A stretch of 64,000 nt of DNA. Source: Lagopus muta. Taxonomy: Eukaryota > Chordata > Aves > Galliformes > Phasianidae. The position numbers were made by a program, and so were the translations under genes. Shown in pieces: positions 27,101-36,300 of this stretch; the stretch's first letter is position 1, and each line of letters begins with the position of its first letter. The notes below the pieces were generated by a model. It was not told the origin of the DNA, made no database searches, and was given only the letters and a program-made list of their open reading frames with translations. Location of the stretch: the NCBI RefSeq assembly GCF_023343835.1, contig NC_064443.1, forward strand, positions 8,928,001-8,992,000, read 5' to 3'.

Positions 27101-30100
27101 AAGCTCAGGCGTCTTGTGGAGCTTTGGCAAAGTCTGCATGCTCTTTGTTTATAGAGCCTCTGCTGATGGAGGTGGATTCTCAGGGTTATTGGGCTGAAAT
27201 GATTCTCTAGCATTTCTTCTCTTGTTCTGAGAGTAAATCTGCAAGCTGCCAACTGCTGCAAGTCCTTCAGCCAACTCCAGGAGCATTAGGAATGATGATG
27301 GCACCAGCCTGAGTGGTCAAAATCAAATTGAGCTGGCTAGCACTTAGAAATGGATTGATTTGTGCACAGAGAAGTCTTTCTGGGTTGGAGGGGGAGCCGG
27401 AACCAGGGAAGCATCATACATGGAAGGGAGCTTTTCCTTCAGCCTCACCGCTCTGGACGAAGGCTGCATTTTGTTATCACACAGCTCATATCCTGTGACT
27501 TTTGTTTCCCTGTAAAAATCTACTGAGGTGTATCCGTTAATTAACATTCAGGGAAGGCACCGGCTGTGGAATATTCACTTGGAGCTGCTGCCAGCACGAC
27601 TGGCATTGGACCGGCGGGCTGCAGGATGTGTTGGTGGTGGAGGTGTGTGCGGCCTGGGCAGTGGGCAGAGGCATGGCCTGAGCCGTGGGCAGGGACCTGG
27701 TGGTCTCCCCAGAGACTTTCCATCCCTCCAGGCAGAGCTGAGGTAGCAGAAGTGGAGCAGAGCTGAGGTGGTAATGAGCAGTGCAGCGCTCCGGGGGCGG
27801 CGGTGGTTGGAACAGGCGGCACTTCAGGGTGGCCAGATGGATGCTTTTTCTGGGTGCAGTAATTGCATAACTATGGGCTGCGTCCTGGGACTGCGCAGGG
27901 GAGGTTCTTCATTATTCACGTGGAGTTTGCCCACGTCCTCTTAAGTGGAAGGGAAAGAAAAAAAAAAAGAGAATTCTGTTGTGATTATTTTTAAATTAAT
28001 TTAGCAATGCATGGTGCAGAAGGCGTGTGCTTAAACAGGAAAACACCCTGATAGTTCAGTAAATACGAGAACAAAGAGCAGTGCAATCAGCGTGCAGTGT
28101 CTGTATTAAATATGTGGCTTAGCAGCTGAGGGTGCTGCACCAAACCCTCAGAACAATCAGTGGCAGAACCTCTGGGCTTCTCTTGCAGATCATCAGAAGA
28201 TGTGCTACTCTGCCCTGGTGCTGGCAATGATATTCTCCATGGGGGAGCCCCTTCCATACCATCATTATGGTAAGAGCAGCCTGTGCGTGTGTCAGCGCTG
28301 GTCATGGGGCACCTGGGGATGGAGCTTTTGTGGGACAGCTTGGGGCACGCTCAATGGCAGCAAGGTGACATTAGGGCCTCCTTTTCACCACTGGAGTCTC
28401 CCTGATGGAAACACAGAGCGGAGAGGCCAGGTTTTCAGTAAGAGCAGCACAAATCTGGCTTGGAGCAGAAGCATTCTGCCACGCTGCAGAAGGAGCAGTT
28501 TGCCCAGCACTGTGGCTCAGCAGCGTACTCATCCAAATGTTTTGTTGTACTGGTGCCCTGCACTACAGCACTCACCTCTTATTTGCCGCAGACACATTCT
28601 TTCTGATGCTAACTCAGATCGCTCCATGAATGTCCACTCAATCCATCAGCTGCATAATGTGGCCTCTCCCTGCTCTCCCTGGTAAGAAGGTGGCACAACC
28701 CTGTGAATTTCAAGTTCTTCATGCGAGTGGAGATGATTAAGAGTATTGCAGTCAAGAGGGAAGTGCAGGCATTGCTCCAGCTCTGCCTGTCGTACCCTTT
28801 CTTTTATGTCAACCTTCAGCTAGAAAGTGCTCTCTGCACGCTTCTTCCCCTGCCGTGTTGTGTTCCCAATACTTGGGAAGCTCTGGATTCAGCTTTCCTA
28901 GAAATGCAATGAAGATTTTTATAATTATCTCCTCAGCAGCTTCACCTTAACACTCCAATAACCACGTGCAAGGTATAAGCTGGTGCAGTGGGGACTGAGG
29001 AGCGAGTCTTCACATCTCCTGCTTTTCTCTCCTCGTGTAACCCTGGCAATTATTTCCAGCAGGTGGACTTATTTGCATGAGCTCCTGAGCTTTCCTAATA
29101 GCTAAATTGAAAAATGGGTTATTACTAATGATCTGGATGATTACCCTTTTTTTTTTTTTTAAATAGATGGATTAGACCAGTGGTCAAGAATACAAATCTC
29201 TGCCTACCTGAAGCCTTCATTGGTGACAGTGGTGCTGGAACAGCAGCTGGAGCGGAATTTGGCATTCTGTTTACTCAAACAATAAATTTAAAAAAAGCCA
29301 GTGGGAAATGAGCATTCAGCATTTGTGTGAACTGTGGGTAATTCTGAGCCATTTGTCTCTTGCACAAAGCCATTTGTTAACTTCCTGGTGGCTAACACTG
29401 GCACTCCAGTAGTGGCTTTAAGCCTAAAGGCACGGAGAAGTGGCTCACGTGGTCCCTCATTGCTTGGTGTACCTTCCTGGTGATGTAAGTGCTGTCTTTA
29501 TCCTTCTGCAGAACATCTCAACTCTCAGTTTGTGCAGTTCTTGCTGGATGTGATTGAAGATGGGCTGCCCTCAGACACCACCGACCAACTCCCTGACCTG
29601 TTCATCAACGTCCTTCTGGCCTTCAATCTCCATATTCCAGGTCGGTTTGGTGCTAGTCTGCCCTGGCAGGACCCCAGAGGTCAGGACCAGTGAGGGGATG
29701 AAGAGTGGGGATGCAGAATCTCACTGGGACTTGATGGTGTTGTGACAACCTGTGCAGCTCTCTCAGCCTCCAGCAGCACACTGTTTCTACTTTTGTCTGT
29801 TCAAATACCGTACAAAACTCTAGAGGGAAAATCAGGCTGAGAGCCCATGTCCAACCAGCTGACCCTCTACAGCACAGCAGCCATGAAGTGCAGTGGATTT
29901 CTGTCTGTACATGCAAGCTGGCTGGATCAAAGCAACTGCTGGGCTACAGGACACGTGTATGGCTAACTTGTAGGCACAGCTAATTTGGAAGGGAGCATGC
30001 TTCAATGGGCATTTCTTGGTATCTGTCCAGAAAAAAAAGTTTTTGCTTTAAGAAGGTCTTCACAAACCTTCTGCTTACCCAGCTGCACTTCTTGAACCCT

Positions 30101-33100
30101 ACTCACTGCTCACACGTTGGAGTTGAGATTATTATCCTTAGCCTGAGCTGCACTCTCTCCTACTTTCCCTCATTGTCAATCCTCCCTCCTCTGCTGAGCT
30201 CCTTAATAGACAAAGCCTGTGATCCCCAGAGCAGGGCGTTTGCCCATTCCCTGCAGGGCTGACTGGGAGCTTCAAAGCTTGTTGTTGGAAAACTGGGAAG
30301 TAGTGCAAGGTCCTGCCACTTGTTAACCCTGAGTGAGTTTGGACAATGGGTGAGTTTGCAAAATCTCCTGTTGCTCCAATTGTATTTAATTATTTACTGC
30401 TTTTCTGCTTCATGACCTTATCCGTGGCTTTGTGGAGAAAGGGGAGGATAAAACAGCAGGACGTGTCTAGTAATTTACTTATTATGAGTTGTACTTCATT
30501 AAAATTTGTGTGGAAGTTTATAATCTCATGTGAAAGTTGATTGCACAGAGGCTGATTAAGTATAGGCTCTGCTGCTTTCATTCATTGCACTTTTGCACAG
30601 ATACCCATAGAGTTCCTGGATGCAGTAGTTGGGCGATAATGTGTGACAGGCAGCATGTTTCTGAGGGACCATTGCACACCTGGGGTGTAGCTGAGAGCAG
30701 TGACTTGTTCTCTGATGCTAAGAACCTGTTAAATGATGCTCAGGTTGCTTATCAGTGGATTGACTTGTTATTTCTCTGCCTGCTCATTTGTCTTGCATTG
30801 CAGCTGTGCAGTCGATTCAAAAACTCTGCTGAAACATGTCGTGTTCATCGAGTCATAGCGAGGCTTAGATTGGAGGGTACCTTAAAGATCTCCCAGTTCC
30901 AACCCCTGCCACAGACAGGGTTGCCAACCACAAGATCCATTGCTTCGGGCCCCATCCAGCCTGGCCTTGAGTGCCCTCAGGGTTGAAACCCTGAAAACTT
31001 TGGTAGCCCTGATGGGTTGGTTCCCTGCAGTTCCCCAGAGCGATGCTGTGAAGTGGGAGCCCTGTACTGCTTTCCTTTTTTGTTTTGTTACTGTTGTCTT
31101 CAGCAAACAAAGGGATGTGCTGAGCAGGTTTCTTCCCTAGTTCCAGAGCACAGCGTGATCATGATGACGATAAGCAAGCACTCCAATGTCAAGACTTTCA
31201 CGGAGAAGCTGCTGTTGCTGCTGAACAGGGGAGGTGAGTGCAGCACTGTCACCCGCCTGGCAGGGGGTGCAGCTCCTGGGAACAGTGCTTGGTAAGAGCT
31301 GGGGGTGCTGGGGCTGCAGGCAGCTGAGAAGCTGTCAGCTCAGGCTGACGTGCTGCTTAGGGTGAAGCTTCCCATTTCAGACTGGCCAGCAGAGGGTTAG
31401 CTTTCTGCCTGCTCCGGGCAGAGTGAAATCCGCTGTATGCACAGAGCTTGTGCACAGCAGATTGTTAGAAAGCTGGAGATCACTGCAGGCAGAGCAGTGC
31501 CAGGTATTTCTGCCTGCGCTGCATGCCACCATTGTGCTTTCTAATACCTTCTGGAGCACAGGGGCTTTGCAGCTTGAGATTTGTTTTGTTGATATGCTGG
31601 TAAATAACTCACCCTGTGATGCTTGCAGCTCGTCTTACTCAGGCTTCAGTTCTCTTTGGGATCGCAAATCAGTTTCCATGCTATACCAGCTTGACGGCGT
31701 CCTGCATTTCAGTGTTTCTATGTCTGGCCCTGTCCAAAAGCCTTTGTTTAGCTTTTTTCATATTTAAATTCCCCAAAAGGATTTCCTTACTTTGAGGAGT
31801 AGCAGGACCACAACCAATGGAAGATGCTTCTCTTGTGCCCACCTCCTGCACTATCCATAGCCCCTTTTGTGGTCTGCAGGGACATGTTTTGATAGAAAAC
31901 AGGGTACAAAATGGGTAATTTAAACTTGGAGGTGTTTCTTTTATTGCTTCCAGAACAGTCCTAGCCTGGTCTCCATGGTGAAAGCTTATTTCTGATGCAG
32001 GCTCTGGTGGGCTTTTCAGAGGGGTCATTGGACCAGACTTAATAAACCAGGGAGAAAATGAGTGGTGGCTGTTGAGCAAGAAAGGGAGGCACTGAGAGGT
32101 AATGTGCTAATGAGCTTTCACCTAGGATGTTAGGTGAAACATAAACAATGATTAATGCTAATGCTAATGACTTTGGTCTCAGCTTGGTGCCCTGCAGAGC
32201 TGCCATCCTGATTACACGACTTTGTGCACAGCACTCGGGACTGCTGGCACAAAAGCTAGCCATGGGCAGGGAGCAACTGGCTGAGGTGGGGGCAGGCGCC
32301 TCCCCAAAACCTGTGGGGAACAATGGAGGGGTTGGCACTGGAGGAGGTGGGCAGCAGGGAGTGTGTGGCTTAATGTGATCTCCCTGCCACCCCCAGATGA
32401 TCCAGTTTGTATCTTCAAGCATCAGCCTCAGCCGCCGCACTCGGTGCTGAAGTTCCTGCAGGACATCTTTGCCAGCAAGGATACAGCCAGCATCTTCTAT
32501 CACACAGACATGATGGTCCTGATAGACATCCTGGTGCGGCAGATTGCTGATCTCTCCCCTGGAGACAAGGTGCTCACACAAAGCCATGGGCACTGAGAAG
32601 GGGAGCGTGGTCCCAAAGCGGTGGTGTTTCTCCTCACCTGTGGGGCTTGATGGTGCAGACAGGGGTGGAGTGCTGGGGCAGGCAGAACATTTCTGTCTGA
32701 GGGGCTGAGGAGGAAGGGAGGATTTATCCTGCCTGGCACATGGCAGTGGGAAGGTGTTTGAAGGAAGGTCTGCCAGGCTCTGGTGGTCTGTGCCCTTCTG
32801 TTCAGCGACCTTTGGGAAAAGAGCCCCTCTGTGAGTAGCAGAAGGAGGGATCTCCTGTGTTTTATTAGTGCTAGAGGCAGGGAATGTGCTTATGCTTGGG
32901 AGTGATCAAAGCATTATTGAGGTGATGTGGGAAAAGCACAGTTCTCCATAGCTAATGATGAGTCCTCCAGAAAAGCAGTGCCTTTGGAGTTCTCTCTGGC
33001 TGGTCATGCAGCAGCAGCTGCTCCTGTGCTCATGCTATAATGGAGGCTGGCACTCTTGTTTATCTCATTTTGAGTTTTTCATTGTGCCCTGTTTTTTCTC

Positions 33101-33320
33101 CCCTCCCACTTGGCAGCTGAGGATGGAGTATCTGTCTCTGATGCACGCCATCATCCGCTCCACACCGTATCTGCAGCACCAGCACCGCCTCTCTGACCTG
33201 CAGGGCATCCTGCAGCGCATCCTGGGGGAGGAGGAGGAGGAGCAGCAGTGCCAGATGGACAAACTGATCATCCTGGAGATCTATAAGGAGTTCCCAGAAA
33301 TCTCCCCTGGTACCAGCTAA
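10438..33320 (+). CDS. NCKIPSD: NCKIPSD (SPIN90/WISH), coding exons 2-13; exon 1 outside the window
   Basis: NCK-interacting protein with an SH3 domain is a cytoplasmic adaptor that binds Nck and Arp2/3 and promotes unbranched actin nucleation. Exons, all GT-AG: 10438-10550, 11257-11458, 15022-15109, 17001-17629, 21029-21199, 22136-22222, 23107-23245, 28189-28269, 29512-29640, 31141-31233, 32397-32569, 33117-33320. Phases join without error to give 702 residues plus the stop TAA at 33318. The order matches the mammalian protein: linker ([20 protein letters not shown]), proline-rich Nck-binding motif ([19 protein letters not shown]), Ser/Thr-rich stretch, then the leucine-rich helical C-terminal half that folds as an ARM-like Arp2/3-binding domain. 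With exon 1 it would have 13 coding exons, as in human. The donor after 32569 (GTGCTC) is weak. Identity rests on near-identity of many segments (e.g. [24 protein letters not shown]) and on the CELSR3 neighbour. Confidence 0.96.
11459..15021 (+). other. NCKIPSD: NCKIPSD intron 3 (3.6 kb)
   Basis: Non-coding stretch between exons 3 and 4. Apart from the CR1 copy at its 5' side, I see only short chance frames and no RNA gene or other repeat. Confidence 0.8.
11771..12049 (+). repeat. CR1 LINE 3'-end fragment (best-preserved copy)
   Basis: A ~280-bp + strand CR1 tail in NCKIPSD intron 3. It runs from GATGGTTTTAAAATGAAACG through GAGGGTGGTGATACACTGGAACAGG, TTGCCCAGGGAGGCTGTGG and GTTGAAACTAAATAATCATT to the terminal CCATTCTATGATTCTGTGG. 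This is the diagnostic avian CR1 3' UTR architecture and the main evidence for a bird genome. Confidence 0.93.
15110..17000 (+). other. NCKIPSD: NCKIPSD intron 4 (1.9 kb)
   Basis: Non-coding. An open frame runs from 16868 into exon 5, but the conserved reading and the acceptor TCCCTTTCAG place the exon start at 17001. Otherwise nothing was recognised. Confidence 0.8.
17001..17629 (+). CDS. NCKIPSD: NCKIPSD exon 5: Ser/Thr/Ala-Pro-rich linker and start of the C-terminal helical domain
   Basis: This is the largest NCKIPSD exon (209 codons plus 2 bases). It opens with the conserved serine run ([16 protein letters not shown]), then a PPPVPSR SH3-ligand-like motif. A bird-specific-looking low-complexity segment follows with two related basic/Ala-Pro patches ([10 protein letters not shown] and [10 protein letters not shown]). 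From about 17470 it enters the conserved helical block [20 protein letters not shown]. The linker is longer than the human one as I remember it and includes a lysine-rich insertion. The exon ends on a full Lys codon before GTAAAG. Confidence 0.93.
17630..21028 (+). other. NCKIPSD: NCKIPSD intron 5 (3.4 kb)
   Basis: Non-coding. It holds a CR1 tail at 17814-17927, an A/T-rich block at about 18250-18960, a pyrimidine-rich TTTTCTTTTTTC run near 19550, and a cluster of TAATT-core sequences at 20330-20455. No gene was recognised. Confidence 0.8.
17814..17927 (-). repeat. CR1 LINE 3'-end fragments, apparently doubled
   Basis: Reverse-orientation CR1 tail: GAATCATAGAATCATTACTG, then TTGGAAAGACCACTGAGCAT and ACCCATCACCACCATACCCAC. 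A second copy of the tail start (TCATTAAGGCTGGAAAGAGC) follows directly. It looks like two tails in tandem or an internal duplication. Confidence 0.85.
21029..33320 (+). CDS. NCKIPSD: NCKIPSD exons 6-13: C-terminal ARM-like, Arp2/3-binding region
   Basis: Eight exons encode about 358 residues of leucine-rich helices, strongly conserved with mammalian SPIN90. Landmarks are [15 protein letters not shown] (exon 6), [20 protein letters not shown] (exon 7), [13 protein letters not shown] (exon 8), [15 protein letters not shown] (exon 9), [17 protein letters not shown] (exon 10), [19 protein letters not shown] (exon 11), [13 protein letters not shown] (exon 12) and [13 protein letters not shown] (exon 13). 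Exons 6 and 7 are symmetric (57 and 29 codons), so each could be skipped in frame. In mammals this region contacts Arp2/3. The last residues (glutamate-rich, ending PGTS) diverge from mammals, as is usual for this tail. Confidence 0.95.
23246..28188 (+). other. NCKIPSD: NCKIPSD intron 8 (4.9 kb)
   Basis: The longest complete intron of the gene. It holds a 222-codon open frame on the - strand (23701-24369) with no recognisable family, and an A-rich run near 27957. No RNA gene, exon or CR1 copy was seen. Confidence 0.75.
28270..29511 (+). other. NCKIPSD: NCKIPSD intron 9 (1.2 kb)
   Basis: Non-coding. Near the middle there is an A/T-rich stretch with an octamer ATTTGCAT (29071-29078) close to an E-box CAGGTG, then a poly-T run near 29150. 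Possible regulatory content, not demonstrated. Confidence 0.7.
29641..32396 (+). other. NCKIPSD: NCKIPSD introns 10 and 11 (interrupted by exon 31141-31233)
   Basis: Non-coding apart from the 93-base exon 11. Intron 10 carries a reverse-orientation CR1 fragment (about 30850-31010). Nothing else was recognised. Confidence 0.75.
30850..31010 (-). repeat. CR1 LINE 3'-end fragment
   Basis: A reverse-orientation CR1 tail: GAGTCATAGCGAGGCTTAGA, TTGGAGGGTACCTTAAAGATC, TTCCAACCCCTGCCACAGAC and CCCATCCAGCCTGGCCTTGA. This is the common pattern of avian CR1 copies. It sits in NCKIPSD intron 10, about 130 bases before exon 11. Confidence 0.88.
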
Positions 33321-34685
33321 CCGCCCCTCAGACTCGAGTTTGAACCACTTGGATCAAAGGCGTCTCTTGTTGACACTTTCTCCCTGTTCCCTTCCAGTAC
33401 AGCTCATACCTTATCCTCCTTTGTGCGAGGCCTAAGGTTTGGACAGTGTTCACCGGCCCTGTAGGAGTGTCAGCAGGGTGCCCTGGGGCCTGGTGCTCCA
33501 GGGAGGGCAGCGCTGGGCACAGCAGGCTGGGTGCTGGTGCTTGGTTTGCTCCCAGCGCTTGAGCAGGAGGCATTTTTAGCCAGCAGGAAGGGCAGAGCCC
33601 AGAGGGACTCAGCAGCCAGGTGGGGTGTGTTTAGCTACGCTGGTGTCCCACCGTCCTGAAGTGAAAGGCCTTTGCCTTAGAGCATCACTTTATTTTCCAT
33701 GTGCATCTCTCCCTGCAGTGACCAAGTGGAGTCTGTTGGTGCTTGGAAGAAGCTTTTGTAACATCTGTTTTGTTTCTGCTGCTCGTGCCAATGTGCTGCA
33801 GCGCTGCCCCGGGAGGCAGTGGCTCACTGCCCAGCGCCTCGCCTGCGAGCCTGACCCTCCCTGCTGGCCTGCAGCTAACGCTTGGGGCAGCACTGCGCCC
33901 GGGGTCCTGCTCTTAGTGCAGCAGCTGCTTTGTTCAACCCGCTTTCTGTAGTGACATTTAGATCTGAGTATCTTGCACACTGCAGCAGCCTAGAACTGTG
34001 ACCCTTTGGTGCTGCTGTTAGGAGCCTTTGGTGTGGCTGTGGCACAAACAGTGCCCTGTGCAGCCACGGCTGCTGCTTGCTGCCTCCACAGCAGCACTGC
34101 CCCAGGCAAAGGGGCTGCATGTGGGCAGTGCTCTGTTCATAACGCCTGTGGGTTTTTTGCCTTGAGCTTCGCAGTAGCTCTGCTCGCTGCCCTCCTGTCC
34201 GTGAGGCAGCGTGCGCCTGGTGTCCAGTGGCTGTTTGTGACCATGCACGAGAGTGGGGAACCCTTATTTATATCCCCTTTAGGTTTCTAGCCAACAGGAC
34301 TAACCTGTATCCCTGTTACAGATAGTCACACACTAACGTGGGTCCCTTAGGTATCCGTGTGCGCAGTCTGGTCGCTCCTGTCCCCAGCTCTTCCTCTGCA
34401 GTACCCTGTGTAGAAGCTATGGGCGTTTGGAACTGGAAGCACTGGGCACAGATGTACAGGTTTAGGAGACAACAGCTGAGCTCTGCTCACAGGCCTGGGC
34501 TCTGAGCACCGTCATGCTCAGGAATGGAAAGGTTTGGTCTGGGAATGCCTGAAGCTTAATAACCGCCCTCGTAGAGAAACCTATTTTTCCTGTGTAAAAA
34601 TGTATGAATGTCAAAAGGGATGCTGTATTTTCTTAAACACTGAGTGTAACATGCAGAGGAATAAAGATGTCTTAAACTGGAGTTG
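33321..34685 (+). other. NCKIPSD: NCKIPSD 3' UTR
   Basis: The stretch from the stop codon to the only good polyadenylation signal at 34660. It is GC-moderate, holds no long conserved frame, and ends just before a CR1 copy. Length about 1.36 kb. Confidence 0.7.
34660..34665 (+). other. NCKIPSD: Polyadenylation signal AATAAA of NCKIPSD
   Basis: Canonical AATAAA, followed within ~30 bases by a GT-rich stretch (GGAGTTGTGTGAG). Cleavage is expected near 34680, leaving about 0.9 kb to the CELSR3 start codon. Confidence 0.75.
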
Positions 34686-34726
34686 TGTGAGCACAGCCCT
34701 GTCTGGCCGTGATGAGCCCTGCAGTG

Positions 34727-35042
34727 TGGTTGGAGGGGGCCTTAAAGATCGTCTCATTGCAACCCCCTGCCATGGGCTGGTTGCCCCCCACCAGCTCACG
34801 CTGCCCAGGGCCCCATCTATGGCTATGAGCACCTCCAGGGATGGGGCATCGCAGCTCTGGGCAGCCTTGCCACTGCCTCGCTGCCGTGAGCACAGAATTT
34901 CATCCTAACATCTAACCTACATCTCCCCTCTTGTAGCTTAAAGCCATTCCCCCTCTGCTATCCAGCCCTGTCACAAGCCGGTCTCACTCCTGCTTCTACT
35001 CGTGCTCCCTTCAAGTGTTGGAAGCCTGTCCCCATGTGAGAG
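34727..35042 (-). repeat. CR1 LINE fragment between NCKIPSD and CELSR3
   Basis: A ~316-bp reverse-orientation CR1 copy: GGTTGGAGGGGGCCTTAAAG, CCCCTGCCATGGGCTGGTTG, CACCTCCAGGGATGGGGCAT, TTCATCCTAACATCTAACC, AGCCATTCCCCCTCTGCTAT, and CTCCCTTCAAGTGTTGGAAG at the far end. It fills most of the intergenic gap and stops about 120 bases before the CELSR3 CpG island. Confidence 0.92.
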
Positions 35043-35159
35043 GTGCTCCAGCGCTCCGAGCATCCCGGCACTGCTCCTCATCCTCCCCGAGCTGTCAGCT
35101 GGGTAATTAGCACAAGTCACCTGGCAAGCCGTCAGCACATTTTAAAAGCATGGGCCCTG

Positions 35160-36300
35160 CTGCTGGGGCTCCGTGACGGCAGACGCTGCGGTGCGGCAGC
35201 GCGGGATGCCGAGCGCCCGCGAGGACGCGAGCCCGCCCGCCCTCGGGCCGTTACACGTACGAGGCCGCGATCTTTGTTAGCCGGGCCGTAAGAAAGCCCA
35301 CGCGGAGCCGCCCTGGGAAGATGGGACCGCGCGTCCGCCCCACTCCGCCGGCCCGCAGCGGCGCCCCGTCCCCGGCCGGCGGCGGGCAACCCCGCACCGC
35401 CGCTCCTCCCTCCCCAAGATGGCGGCGGGGCGGGGCGGCCATGTTGGGATGCGGGAGGAGCCGCCACTCCCGGCGGCGGCGGCGGCGCGGCGCGGGGCGG
35501 GGGGCGGTGCCGAGAGCAGCGCCGTGCGGCCGGGCCGGGCCGGGCGGCGGCCGCCGAGCAGCATGGCGGCGGAGGAGCGGCCGCCGAGCCGCCGCCGAGC
35601 CCGGCGGGGGCCGCCGCTTTTGCCGCTGCTGCCGCTGCTGCTGCTCCCTTTGTTTCCCCCCGGGCTGGGGGCCGCCGCTCCGCCGGGCCGGGGGCCGCCG
35701 TGTCTCGGGGGCTGCCGTCCCGCCGCCGCGCCGCGCTTTGGGGCGGCCGCCCTTCCCCCGGGGCCGCCCGCGGCTCCGCGCCGCCGCTCCCCGCCGCGCT
35801 GCCCGCCCCGCGCCGCCCAGCCGAGACCGCGGAGGGGGCGTCGGGCGGCCCCCAACCGGCACCCGCTGTTCCCGCAGTACAACTACCAGGCGGAGGTGGC
35901 CGAGAACCAGCCCGCGGGCACGGCCGTGGTAGCGGTGGCGGCGCAGGACCCCGACGGGGGCGAGGCGGGGCGGCTGGTGTACTCCATGGACGCGCTGATG
36001 AACAGCCGCTCGCTGGAGCTCTTCAGCATCGACCCTCACGCCGGGCTCATTACCACCACCCAAGCCCTCGACCGCGAGAGCATGGAGCTGCACTACTTCC
36101 GAGTGACGGCCGCTGACCACGGGGCGCCCCGTCTGTCTGCCACCACCATGGTGGCCATCGCCGTGGCCGACCGCAACGACCACGACCCGGTGTTCGAGCA
36201 GGGCGAGTACCGGGAGACCATCCGAGAGAATGTGGAGGAGGGTTACCCCATCTTGCAGCTGCGTGCCACCGATGTCGACTCGCCGCCCAACGCCAACATC
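35160..36300 (+). promoter_or_regulatory. CELSR3: CELSR3 promoter and first-exon CpG island
   Basis: An abrupt rise to very high GC and CpG density just before and across the start of CELSR3 exon 1, with no TATA box: a typical CpG-island promoter of a developmental gene. Island density continues through the codons for the signal peptide, the basic linker and the first cadherin repeat. The transcription start was not located; it probably lies between about 35200 and 35420. Confidence 0.8.
35415..35426 (+). promoter_or_regulatory. CELSR3: YY1-type motif CAAGATGGCGGC
   Basis: A perfect YY1 core (AAGATGGCGGC), an element usually located at or just downstream of the transcription start of CpG-island genes. 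Its ATG (35419) is in frame with CELSR3 and would add 48 residues, but that start would bury the signal peptide. I read it as 5' UTR. A related inverted element (GCGGCCATGTTG, 35436-35447) and the main start (ATGGCGGCGG, 35563) resemble the same core. Confidence 0.5.

Noticed and set aside
35321-35932. 203-codon + strand frame overlapping the CELSR3 start in another phase
   Set aside because: Low-complexity Arg/Pro/Ala translation of the CpG island; no homology. Could act as an overlapping upstream frame, but nothing supports translation.
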